From: an uncultured Alphaproteobacteria bacterium
GTDB lineage: Bacteria > Pseudomonadota > Alphaproteobacteria > HIMB59
Direction of reading: 5' to 3'
Length of the DNA: 64,000 bases
NCBI GenBank assembly: GCA_902613185.1
Contig: CACMGP010000003.1
Location: 1-64,000 of the forward strand
Part shown: positions 19,780 to 28,312 of the stretch, piece after piece
Numbering within the stretch: the first letter of the stretch is position 1
Layout of the letters: each line of letters begins with the position of its first letter
Made by a program: the position numbers and the translations under genes
The notes under the pieces: model-generated
The model's input: only the letters and a program-made list of their open reading frames with translations
The model's database searches: none
What the model was told of the DNA's origin: nothing

Positions 19780-22379
19780 TATTCAGCGTACTTTACGGCT
19801 TCTTCTAATTCAACAGAGACTATTTGAGAAATTCCTTCCTCGGGCATTGTAACACCATAGAGTCTGTCTACTCTAGACATTGTCATTCGATTATGAGTAA
19901 CAATAATAAATTTGGTTTGAACTTTTTCTGAAATTTCTTCGACCATACTACAAAATCTATCCACATTATTGTCATCTAGAGGAGCATCAACCTCATCCAA
20001 TATACAAAAAGGCGATGGGTTCGCTATAAATACGGCAAATAATAATGAAATTGCAGTTAAAGCCTGCTCACCTCCAGATAATAAAGTTATATTTTGCATT
20101 TTCTTACCTGGAGGACTGGCAAATATCTCCAAACCAGAGTTTAAAGGATCTTCATCATTTTGGATAAGTTTTAGATATGCTTTACCTCCACCGAATAACT
20201 TAGTGAATAGTCTCTCAAAATTTTCATTAACAATTTTAAAAGCTTCTTTTAGTCTCAATACACCTTCTTTGTTAATTTTATTAATTGCTTCATGTAATTT
20301 TTCTATAGATTCTTGAATTTCATTTTTATCTTTAATTGTTTCATCAACTTTTTCTCTTAATTTTACATATTCATCCTCAGCAAGTAAGTTTACAGCACCA
20401 ATTCTCTCCCTTTCAGCGTTTAATCTTAATACTCTTTTCTCTGCAGTCTCTAAATCTTCATCTCTTTTGAATTTATCTACCTCATTTTCTAAATTTAATA
20501 AATCAACATTAATTTTTTCTCTGCATAATTGAGCGAGCTGTGTTAAATTATTTGAATAATTTGAAATTTCTGACTCCTTTCGTATTAACTCCTCCTTTAC
20601 AACAGAGTAATTTTGTTCTTTATTTCTCAACTCTTTTGAGAGGCTTTCTAAAAGATTTTCTTGCTCTTGTAATTGATTGTCAAAAAGTTTTTTTTCGTCA
20701 TCTAGTTGCTTAATTTTATTAAGTAAAAATTGTCTTTTGCTATCAATATCTCCTGGATTATTTTCAGAAATTTCTAATTCTTCTTTAGCAGTTTTTATTC
20801 TTTGATTTAAGTCCTCAGTTTTTTGAACAGTGACCTCTAAAATTCTTTCCCACTCAAGCACTTGCTTTTTAAGATCGTTTAGCCTCTTTTCTTTCAATTC
20901 TGACAGTATTGTGGAGATATTAGCTTCATAACTACTGGAAATAAAAAGTCCATCCCAACGCCACAAATTACCCTCTAGATCGACTATAGCTTGTCCAATA
21001 TTTATTTTTGTATGATTTTCTAAACCTTCTTTTTTTGAAGACACAATGGCAACATTATTAAGCTTATTCATTACTTGGTTTGGAGCTCTAATAACTTTAG
21101 AAGCTGGTTCACAATGAAAACTGAACACTTTATTGGCCTGCCCACTTGAGTGCTCTCTCCAATAATAAATATCATCAGGTTCCAATGATGCTAAAAGTTC
21201 TTTACCAAATATAGCAGCTACTGCATTTTCGTATTTTTTATCAAAGGAAATATTGTTTAATAAACTACTATCTGATTGATTGACGCTAATGTCTCGATTT
21301 TCAGCTTCAAATTCTTTAGAGGATAAATCTTCAATATCTTTCCTAATAGTTTTGATTTTACTGGTCGTTTCTTCAAATTGTTTTTGCTCAATTTGTAAGT
21401 CCTGATTAAGTTGTTTTACACGATGCTCGAGGTTTATTTTGTGCTCTTCAAAACGTAATTCTTCCTGTTTAAGATTTTCTACAGTCATATTCAACCTATC
21501 AAGTTCACTATTCAATGAGTATGATTTTTCTCTCATTGGTGGAATTTTAACTTTTAAATCTTCATAAGCTTGATCTTGAATTGATACGTCACCCTGGAAA
21601 TCAGCAAGTTTTACTTTAATTTTATCTTTTTCTTCATTAAGTCTCTCAAGAATAAGTTGAAGTTCATTTCTTTTTACGAAAAATACAGACGCTTCCGCAT
21701 TCTTGATTAAAGTTGATATATTTCTAAATCTTTCAGCCTCTTTAGCTTGCTTTTTAAGAATAGCTAATTGTTCTTCGTATGTTTGAATAACATCCTCTAC
21801 CCTTAATAGATTATTATTTGCACCTTTCAACCTCAACTCTGCATCATGTCTTCTGGATTGCAGACCAAGTATTCCAGCAGCTTCCTCTAAAACCATTTTT
21901 CTATCTTCTGGTTTCGCTTGGGTGATTGCTCCAATACGACCTTGACTAACTATCGAAGTTGATCTAGCTGATGTAGAGGCGTCTGCAAATAGCAATTGAA
22001 TATCTTTCAACCTTACCTCTTTACCATTTATGAATGAATTCGTTCCTTCTCCTCTCCATATCTTTCTTGCAATCTCTAATTGTTTTGATTGAAATTTATT
22101 TTCTAAATCGCTTCCATCAATATTTACAAACAAACCTACTTCAGCGATATTCCATGAGGGCCGATTATCAGTTCCATTGAAAATTAAATCATCAATCTCT
22201 TTGCCGCGAAGTTGTTTGGCAGAGACCTCCCCTAAACCAAACCTTATTGCTTCAACAATGTTTGATTTCCCGCAACCGTTGGGACCAACTATACCAGTAA
22301 GACCATTTTTGATTTCAAAATCTGTTGGCTCTACAAAAGATTTAAAACCTTTAATTGAGAGTTTATCTAAAGATAACAA
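19779..22379 (-). CDS. smc: Chromosome partition protein SMC, short-armed form
   Basis: An 866-residue condensin ATPase. Walker A GPNGCGKSN is at about 32-40, the LSGGEQAL signature near 767-774, and Walker B CILDEVDAPLD near 792-802. The two coiled-coil arms (about 171-365 and 485-715) are roughly 200 residues each, and the hinge (about 365-480) is poorly conserved. Usual bacterial SMC proteins are about 1150-1190 residues, so the arms are shortened by about a third. The reading frame is intact and both heads are complete, so this is not a truncation. The start is a TTG at 22379; the gene follows dsbA at 1 bp and overlaps atpI. ScpA and ScpB are not in the window. Confidence 0.93.
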   Translation of the reverse strand: MLSLDKLSIKGFKSFVEPTDFEIKNGLTGIVGPNGCGKSNIVEAIRFGLGEVSAKQLRGKEIDDLIFNGTDNRPSWNIAEVGLFVNIDGSDLENKFQSKQLEIARKIWRGEGTNSFINGKEVRLKDIQLLFADASTSARSTSIVSQGRIGAITQAKPEDRKMVLEEAAGILGLQSRRHDAELRLKGANNNLLRVEDVIQTYEEQLAILKKQAKEAERFRNISTLIKNAEASVFFVKRNELQLILERLNEEKDKIKVKLADFQGDVSIQDQAYEDLKVKIPPMREKSYSLNSELDRLNMTVENLKQEELRFEEHKINLEHRVKQLNQDLQIEQKQFEETTSKIKTIRKDIEDLSSKEFEAENRDISVNQSDSSLLNNISFDKKYENAVAAIFGKELLASLEPDDIYYWREHSSGQANKVFSFHCEPASKVIRAPNQVMNKLNNVAIVSSKKEGLENHTKINIGQAIVDLEGNLWRWDGLFISSSYEANISTILSELKEKRLNDLKKQVLEWERILEVTVQKTEDLNQRIKTAKEELEISENNPGDIDSKRQFLLNKIKQLDDEKKLFDNQLQEQENLLESLSKELRNKEQNYSVVKEELIRKESEISNYSNNLTQLAQLCREKINVDLLNLENEVDKFKRDEDLETAEKRVLRLNAERERIGAVNLLAEDEYVKLREKVDETIKDKNEIQESIEKLHEAINKINKEGVLRLKEAFKIVNENFERLFTKLFGGGKAYLKLIQNDEDPLNSGLEIFASPPGKKMQNITLLSGGEQALTAISLLFAVFIANPSPFCILDEVDAPLDDNNVDRFCSMVEEISEKVQTKFIIVTHNRMTMSRVDRLYGVTMPEEGISQIVSVELEEAVKYAE

Positions 22380-22380
22380 A

Positions 22381-22998
22381 TTAATTATTCAATTTTTTAT
22401 TTATTATTTTTATAAATTCTGATGCAGGTCGATTACCCTGAACTTTCTCACCATTAATTAAAAATGTTGGCGTGCTCTCAACACCAAAAATGTTTTGAGC
22501 ATCAACTTGAAGGGATAAAAGTTCATTATGAGAATTCTCATCTTTTAAGCAAGATTGTAACTCCTCATCCCCAAGACCATGTTGCAATCCATAGCTATTA
22601 AGTAATTCAATAATTTCTTCTCCAGAACTTGCTTTTGTCCAAACATCATAGTTTTCATAGACAGAGTCAACATAGCTTGTACGAATGTTTTCACTACAAT
22701 TTGCAATAATAGCTCCATAAAAAGCAGCTTGATTTAAAGGAAAATCAATTAAGTAAAAATTAATATTTCTATAAACGCCACTTTCTTTTAATTCTTTAAG
22801 CGTTTCATTGTGAAAAGCAGCACAGTGTGAGCAACTAAATGATGAAAACTCAATAATATCAACTGAATTTTCTTCAGACGATTTAATAAGAGGTTGAATG
22901 TCATTGTCCTCTAAATAATTTTTGTATTCATAAATTTTTGATATTGCAGGATTTGTTGATAGTGCAACCAAAAAAAATATCAGACTAATTGTTTTCAT
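22381..22998 (-). CDS. DsbA-like periplasmic thiol oxidoreductase
   Basis: From the ATG at 22998 the protein has 205 residues with a signal peptide (KTISLIFFLVALSTNPAIS). The thioredoxin-fold active site is CSHC in FSSFSCSHCAAFH and the cis-proline loop is ESTPTFLING. It is a DsbA/thioredoxin_4 family protein acting on periplasmic disulfides. An in-frame ATG at 23022 would put extra residues before the signal peptide, so I prefer the inner start. The order DUF721, this gene, smc is widely conserved in Alphaproteobacteria. Confidence 0.9.
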   Translation of the reverse strand: MKTISLIFFLVALSTNPAISKIYEYKNYLEDNDIQPLIKSSEENSVDIIEFSSFSCSHCAAFHNETLKELKESGVYRNINFYLIDFPLNQAAFYGAIIANCSENIRTSYVDSVYENYDVWTKASSGEEIIELLNSYGLQHGLGDEELQSCLKDENSHNELLSLQVDAQNIFGVESTPTFLINGEKVQGNRPASEFIKIINKKLNN

Positions 22999-23437
22999 AT
23001 AACTTTTTATTAATATTTTCAAAAATAGATCTTACTTCTTCGTCTTTTATATCATTAAATTTTTGATTATTAAGAGTTTTTCCTTCTGCTTTCATTGATA
23101 AATTTGAAATATTACTATTTTTTAAATTCTTATGTGAAAGATCTTGAAAAAATAGGATTTTATTTACTCTCACTCCAGTTACTTCCTCAATTTTTATAAC
23201 TATTTCATTTGTTCTTGAATGCATTTCGAAAGATTTTTCTGGGCTTACTCTCAATTCAAGAATTACAGATTCTGTTTTATTATTTATTATAGTTTTTTTT
23301 AATTGAACAAACTTATTGTTGTTGCCAAAAATATACTCCCAGTTTTTTAGAATAAGAGTATTTATTTTTAGCTTTTTTTTATTTACCTTATTTACCAGAT
23401 GAAAAGCAATATCATTGAGCTTGGAGAATTTTTTCAT
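22985..23437 (-). CDS. DUF721 (DciA-like) domain protein
   Basis: A 150-residue basic protein. The N-terminal 100 residues follow the DUF721 pattern: a helical start, the ILKNWEYIFG core and an RVSPEKSFEMHSRTNEI strand-helix segment. DUF721 includes the helicase loader DciA in bacteria that lack DnaC; whether this protein has that role is inference. The only usable start, ATG 23437, lies inside mutY, so the two divergent genes overlap head to head by 39 nt. Confidence 0.72.
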   Translation of the reverse strand: MKKFSKLNDIAFHLVNKVNKKKLKINTLILKNWEYIFGNNNKFVQLKKTIINNKTESVILELRVSPEKSFEMHSRTNEIVIKIEEVTGVRVNKILFFQDLSHKNLKNSNISNLSMKAEGKTLNNQKFNDIKDEEVRSIFENINKKLYENN

Positions 23438-24397
23438 AAAAACAAATTTATCCCTTTAATCCTACATTGGTTTAAAAAAAATCAAAGAAACTTATATTGG
23501 AGAAAGAATAGAAATTTATACCTAACTTATTTATCAGAAATTATGCTACAACAAACAACTGTTAAAACAGTAGAAAATAAAATATTAGAAATTATAAATA
23601 TTTTTCCAAGTTTTAATTCCTTTAAGAATAAAAAATTAGAACATTTATTAAAAGTTTGGTCAGGATTAGGTTACTACAAGAGGGCAGAAAATTTATTCAA
23701 AGCAGTAACAATTATTAACAATAGTTATAATGGTGAATTGCCAGATGATAGAGATAGTCTTATCTCTTTGCCTGGTGTTGGGAAATATACTTCAAGCGCG
23801 ATAATAGCTATAGGCCATAATAAAAAATCATTCCCAGTTGATATCAATGTTAAAAGATTAATTCAGAGAGTATCTGGTTTCAAACTCAATGATGATGAGA
23901 TCGAAGAAATACTTATTTTAGCTTGTAAAAAAAAGATTTCTTATAGGGGTTTAGCTGAGTCGATGATGGATTATAGTTCTATTATTTGCAAAAAAAATAA
24001 CCCCGAATGCTCCAAATGTATATTTTCTAGTTTTTGTAAATCAGCCTTCCAATCATTTAAAAATAATAAAAATATAAAAAAAAATAATAAGGAAATAGAT
24101 TTCTATTTAATAAACTCTCCTTTACATATTTGTTTTATAAAAAAACCAAAATTTCAATTTTACAAAAACTTTATCCATTTACCTTCAAATTTGGATAAAG
24201 AATTTATAGCAAATTTAAATTTGAAAAATAAAGAAAAAATCAAAAGTTTTAAATTTGCAATTACAAATAATCTCTTCCAAATAAATGTTTATAAACTTAA
24301 TCTTAAAAAATTAAAAATTAACAATTCAGTATGGATAGAAAAATCAAAAACTAACCAGCTTGCATTACCAACACTCTTTAAAAGAATATTAAATTAA
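23399..24397 (+). CDS. mutY: A/G-specific adenine glycosylase
   Basis: A 332-residue base-excision repair enzyme removing A opposite 8-oxoG. The catalytic Glu is in SEIMLQQTTV, the helix-hairpin-helix is LISLPGVGKYTSSA, the catalytic Asp is in FPVDINVKR, and the four iron-sulfur Cys appear as C-x6-C-x2-C-x5-C. The C-terminal NUDIX-like part is divergent but ends in the usual place. No alternative start exists before the conserved core, so the overlap with DUF721 is real if both use ATG. Confidence 0.93.
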   Translation: MKSNIIELGEFFHKNKFIPLILHWFKKNQRNLYWRKNRNLYLTYLSEIMLQQTTVKTVENKILEIINIFPSFNSFKNKKLEHLLKVWSGLGYYKRAENLFKAVTIINNSYNGELPDDRDSLISLPGVGKYTSSAIIAIGHNKKSFPVDINVKRLIQRVSGFKLNDDEIEEILILACKKKISYRGLAESMMDYSSIICKKNNPECSKCIFSSFCKSAFQSFKNNKNIKKNNKEIDFYLINSPLHICFIKKPKFQFYKNFIHLPSNLDKEFIANLNLKNKEKIKSFKFAITNNLFQINVYKLNLKKLKINNSVWIEKSKTNQLALPTLFKRILN

Positions 24398-25458
24398 ATC
24401 CTCATCTTTTTTCTAATTTCATCGATACATATTAAATTCTTTTTTTTATCCTCATAATGCCAATAATCCCACCCATTGAAACTCGATGTCTTATTTACTT
24501 TTGCAGCAATTTTATGAATTGATCCTCTCTCATTTTTATATGAAATACTCCCATCTGGTAAAATTGTAGCTTTATAGCTTTTCTTATTATTATAAAGTTT
24601 AGCACCTGGTTTTAAATGCCCATTGTCAATTAAACTTGCAAAGGGTATTTTTTTTGTTGGTTTATCTTTTTCATTAATCTCTAATAAATCATTTTTTAAA
24701 GATTTAATTTTTCTTAATCTTTTAGTAGCTAATTGATAATAACCTTCATCTTTTTCAAAACCTATGTAATTTCTACCCAAATATTTTGCTTCAGCACAGA
24801 AACTTGCTGTGCCTGCAAAAGGCTCTAATACTAGATCTCCTTGTATCGATGACTGAATAATAATTTTTTTCATCAAAGCTAATGGTTTTTGAGTTGGGTG
24901 AGCTGTTTGGTTTTTATTGTTTTTCAGCCTTTCTTTACCTGAACAAATCGGAAAGTTCCAAATACTTCTCTCTTGTCTGTCTTCATTCGCAACCTTTAAA
25001 GTATGATAATTAAATTGATACTTAGATTTAGGTTTTTTTGAACACCAAATAAGAGTTTCATGTGCATTAGTAAGTCTTGTTGCCCTAAAATTTGGTAATG
25101 GGTTAGATTTGGCCCAAATCACATCATTTAAAATCCAAAAGTTTAAATCTTGGAGAATTTTTCCAATTCTAAAAATATTGTGATATGAACCAATAATCCA
25201 TAACCCCCCATCAGTTTTAAGAACTCTTTTACACTCAGTTAAATAAGAAAAGGTAAAATCATCATAACTCGAGTAACTATCAAATTTGTCCCAATCCTGA
25301 TTGACACCATTGACAATGGAATGATTTGGTCTGGTTAAGACTTTGTTTAATTGTAAATTATAAGGAGGGTCTAAAAAAATTAAATCAATTGTCTGATCTT
25401 CAATCTTAGCCAATAGATCAAGACAATCACCTAAATATAGGTTATTTGATTTCAACAC
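24394..25458 (-). CDS. ccrM: CcrM-type adenine-N6 DNA methyltransferase (GANTC)
   Basis: A 354-residue beta-class methyltransferase. DPPY is at about 30-33, the SAM-binding motif FAGTAS near 214-219 follows it as expected for the beta order, and the C-terminal 90 residues match the extra domain of CcrM (RAMA-like, ending in NGWDYWHYED). Length matches Caulobacter CcrM. It should methylate GANTC after replication. No cognate endonuclease is nearby, so it is an orphan regulatory enzyme. The start is GTG at 25458; an ATG at 25460 is out of frame. Its leader has two GANTC sites. It overlaps mutY tail to tail by 4 nt. Confidence 0.92.
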   Translation of the reverse strand: MLKSNNLYLGDCLDLLAKIEDQTIDLIFLDPPYNLQLNKVLTRPNHSIVNGVNQDWDKFDSYSSYDDFTFSYLTECKRVLKTDGGLWIIGSYHNIFRIGKILQDLNFWILNDVIWAKSNPLPNFRATRLTNAHETLIWCSKKPKSKYQFNYHTLKVANEDRQERSIWNFPICSGKERLKNNKNQTAHPTQKPLALMKKIIIQSSIQGDLVLEPFAGTASFCAEAKYLGRNYIGFEKDEGYYQLATKRLRKIKSLKNDLLEINEKDKPTKKIPFASLIDNGHLKPGAKLYNNKKSYKATILPDGSISYKNERGSIHKIAAKVNKTSSFNGWDYWHYEDKKKNLICIDEIRKKMRI

Positions 25459-25462
25459 ATAT

Positions 25463-25486
25463 GAATCTTAATATTTATAAAGAATC
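25463..25486 (-). promoter_or_regulatory. Two GANTC sites in the ccrM leader
   Basis: On the minus strand two direct copies of AAGATTC stand 19 nt apart just before the ccrM GTG, giving GANTC sites at 25463-25467 and 25482-25486. TATAAA lies between them, and TTTACA with TATTAA at 16-nt spacing is a possible promoter. In Caulobacter two GANTC sites in the ccrM leader take part in methylation-dependent control of ccrM; a similar feedback here is inference. Confidence 0.6.
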
Positions 25487-25519
25487 TTGTGTAAAAAAAA
25501 CTTACTCTACTGTTGATAA

Positions 25520-26122
25520 CTAAGTAGATAACTTTTTGATAAGTTTACTTATAGGTTGATAAGTGGTCCTGTGATATTTGCTGACCCCATGTGTATTAAT
25601 AGCACTTAAGTGAGACTTTGTACCGTACCCAGCATTTTTATTCCATTGATATTTACCATCCAATGAGTGGAGCTTCAAAAGTAATTTGTCTCTGAAGACT
25701 TTTGCTATAATTGAAGCTGCTGACACCTGATTAATTTTATCATCTGCTTTAATTAAAGACTTCACCTTATAACCTTTCATTTCGCTTGGAATAAATTTTC
25801 CATCTATGATGATCGTATCTGATTTTTTAGACAACAAAATTATTGATTGTTTCATGCTTTGCAAAACTACATTGTGAATATTAAACCTTTCGATAAATTT
25901 TTTTTTTCCAAAAATAATTTGATAATTATATTCGAAACCTTTATTTGACCTGAAATATTCATATATATCCTCTCTTTTTTTTTTATTTATTTTTTTTGAG
26001 TCAGAGACACTAAATGGAAGTTTATCAAATAAGGAATTTTGTGATCTAAAAGCACAAATTATTGCACTTCCAACAAGAGATCCTCTGCCAACCTCGTCGA
26101 CTCCAACAACGTATTCACTCAT
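25520..26122 (-). CDS. rnhB: Ribonuclease HII
   Basis: A 200-residue RNase HII. The catalytic Asp-Glu pair is in VVGVDEVGRGSLVG, and the other acidic residues are in TIIIDGK and KADDKINQVSAASI. The C-terminal block GYGTKSH is also typical. It removes ribonucleotides from DNA. I use the ATG at 26122, overlapping moaB by 8 nt; a TTG at 26125 is also in frame. It precedes ccrM by 61 bp, as often in Alphaproteobacteria. Confidence 0.95.
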   Translation of the reverse strand: MSEYVVGVDEVGRGSLVGSAIICAFRSQNSLFDKLPFSVSDSKKINKKKREDIYEYFRSNKGFEYNYQIIFGKKKFIERFNIHNVVLQSMKQSIILLSKKSDTIIIDGKFIPSEMKGYKVKSLIKADDKINQVSAASIIAKVFRDKLLLKLHSLDGKYQWNKNAGYGTKSHLSAINTHGVSKYHRTTYQPISKLIKKLST

Positions 26123-26636
26123 CAAGTCTAGGTATTAGCTCGACAAAATTACATGGCTTGTGTCTTATGTCTAATTGATGATAAAGAATATCATTCCAAG
26201 CATCTCTGACAGCAGAAGTAGATCCAGGTAAACAAAAGATGTAAGTTTGATTTAATAAAAATGCACTTGCTCGAGATTGTATAGTTGAGGTTCCAATTTT
26301 TTTATAGCTTAATTGTCTAAACAATTCACCAAATCCCGGAATTTCAACTTGAGATATTTTTTTTAAGGCATCAATAGTATTATCTCTTCCCGTCAGACCA
26401 GTCCCACCTGAAGTAATTATTACATCGTGTTCGATAGATGCTGTTAATTTCTGAATAACAGGAATAAAGAGTTTAGGCTCATCTTCAATAATCTGATAAT
26501 GGGAAACAGAGTGCCCTTTTTTTTGTATCAGTTCTTTTAATGTATTACCTGATTTATCATCACTTTCTTTTCTTGTATCCGACAAAGTGATTACGGCAAT
26601 ATTTATTTGTTTAAATGTTATTTTTTCATCAATCAT
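26115..26636 (-). CDS. moaB: Molybdopterin adenylyltransferase-like protein (MoaB/MogA family)
   Basis: A 173-residue single-domain protein of the MoCF family. The GGTGLTGRD loop and the SGKSGN-like DDKSGNTL start are intact, and the C-terminal LPGSTSAVRDAW block matches MoaB. It acts in molybdenum cofactor synthesis. moaD and moaE are at 48.4-49.1 kb. It overlaps the transglycosylase upstream by 8 nt and rnhB downstream. Confidence 0.9.
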   Translation of the reverse strand: MIDEKITFKQINIAVITLSDTRKESDDKSGNTLKELIQKKGHSVSHYQIIEDEPKLFIPVIQKLTASIEHDVIITSGGTGLTGRDNTIDALKKISQVEIPGFGELFRQLSYKKIGTSTIQSRASAFLLNQTYIFCLPGSTSAVRDAWNDILYHQLDIRHKPCNFVELIPRLDE

Positions 26637-28311
26637 TAATCAAGATAGTATTAGTAGCTATAAGTTCATCAGCATAATTGAATGAATTATGATTTATTAA
26701 TTCATAAATAACAAGATTAGTTAGAACTCTCTCAACAAACATTCGTGTTTCTCTTGAAGGTATAGACTCAATTAAAAGAAAACTATCATCGTTAAATGTA
26801 GTTTTCTTCATCCATTTTGAAAGATTTCCCGGCCCTGCATTATATGAGATTAAAGCCTTTAATAAATCTCCATTAATATAATTAATAGATAATAAACTTT
26901 GTAGGTAAAGGCTACCTGTCTCAACATTAATTTCAGGATCATATAACATTCTCGGATTAGACTTAAATTTATGTTTTTTATTTACCATTCGAGCAGTTGA
27001 TGGAAGAATTTGCATCAATCCATATGCACTTTTACCACTTTTTGCGAAAGCACTAAACTGCGACTCTTGTCTGATCATGCTAATAATAATAGTTGGGTCA
27101 ATACTGTTGAAATTGTAATCTTGAATCCATTTTGGAGTTGGATATAAAAAATCTATCGGGGCATCATCTTTAAACAAGTATTTTGCTGTTTTAATTTGCA
27201 AGGAGCTCAGATCATTTTTAATTGAAAAATTTAGTATGAGTCTTTTAAACCTGTCATTTGTAATGTTTTTAAGTCTATTTAATTCTATCTCTGCAATTGG
27301 AAGTTCATCGATTTCAATTAATGCCTGAATTCTCTCACCTAATTTGGTATTTAAAAATGACTCAAGATCTGAGCTCATTAATGAGGTATTAAATTCAAAG
27401 TCTTGAATGGTTTTATCTAAAATTCTACATGATAAAATTGAGTATATATTAAAACTAGGTTTGCAAGATTTATTTAGAGCCTCTAAAGATGCTTTGAAAG
27501 TAATTTCATCATTAGCGTCTTTTGTTGAGGATAAAAATGACCAATAAGCACCAGCATCCCTTAACCATTTGTTATCTGAAATTTTTGAGAGTATTAAAAA
27601 TTGTCTCGAGGCTTTTTGGTATTTTCCTTTTCTATAATATGAGAGACCTTTGATCCATAAGCCCTCATCGTACGGTTGACTCAAGAAAGCTTCATCATTT
27701 AAAACATTTATAGCCTTATCATCTAAATCTGCAAGGTAGTAGCCATTGGCAATTTTGGAAAGTAGAAAAGATTTTTCTTTTTGATTAAAATATTTTATAT
27801 GGTGGTTTAAATACTCTAATGCTCCAGTAGGCCATCCTCTTCCAACTCTTGATCTTACAGTATTATAAATACTAATTTTTTTTGAGTAATTTTTATTTGA
27901 AAATATTTTATTTGATTTAGTGGAGACGGTTTCTTGTAACTTATCTTTTTGAAAGATCTCATCAAAAAGCGGGTATGAATTTTTTTTTGGTTTTTTTGCC
28001 CCATCTGGCATCCTTCTTACTCCCAATTTATAAATCCTTCTAGCTTCGTAATGATCACTATATTCACTCAACCAATCTCGAAGCTCTAAAAAACTAGAGC
28101 GATGTGCTGTTGGATGAAGAAGTTTTAAAGCTTGTACATGACCCATAAGAATTAAATCATCTAGTTTTGCTATATCTTTATCTCCTTTATCAAAATTTCC
28201 ATTTCTGTAATCATTAAAAATACTTTTGTATAGGCCAATATCTTTAGAGCTAAGGGCAAAGATACTCTGTGAGTAAAAAAACGTTACAATTAATAAAACG
28301 ATAATTCTCAT
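26629..28311 (-). CDS. slt: Soluble lytic murein transglycosylase (Slt70-like)
   Basis: From the ATG at 28311 the protein has 560 residues, with a signal peptide (RIIVLLIVTFFYSQSIFA), a long helical superhelix and a C-terminal SLT domain. The catalytic Glu is in MIRQESQFSAFAKSGKSAY, followed by GLMQILPSTA and LISYNAGPGN. It cleaves peptidoglycan in the periplasm. In-frame GTG and TTG starts at 28320 and 28323 would add a few residues before the signal peptide. It begins 1 bp after the UDG-like gene. Confidence 0.93.
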   Translation of the reverse strand: MRIIVLLIVTFFYSQSIFALSSKDIGLYKSIFNDYRNGNFDKGDKDIAKLDDLILMGHVQALKLLHPTAHRSSFLELRDWLSEYSDHYEARRIYKLGVRRMPDGAKKPKKNSYPLFDEIFQKDKLQETVSTKSNKIFSNKNYSKKISIYNTVRSRVGRGWPTGALEYLNHHIKYFNQKEKSFLLSKIANGYYLADLDDKAINVLNDEAFLSQPYDEGLWIKGLSYYRKGKYQKASRQFLILSKISDNKWLRDAGAYWSFLSSTKDANDEITFKASLEALNKSCKPSFNIYSILSCRILDKTIQDFEFNTSLMSSDLESFLNTKLGERIQALIEIDELPIAEIELNRLKNITNDRFKRLILNFSIKNDLSSLQIKTAKYLFKDDAPIDFLYPTPKWIQDYNFNSIDPTIIISMIRQESQFSAFAKSGKSAYGLMQILPSTARMVNKKHKFKSNPRMLYDPEINVETGSLYLQSLLSINYINGDLLKALISYNAGPGNLSKWMKKTTFNDDSFLLIESIPSRETRMFVERVLTNLVIYELINHNSFNYADELIATNTILIND

Positions 28312-28312
28312 T

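Noticed and set aside
24394-25458. Restriction-modification system around the DNA methyltransferase
   Set aside because: Neighbours are mutY and rnhB, with no endonuclease; the C-terminal domain and context identify an orphan CcrM.
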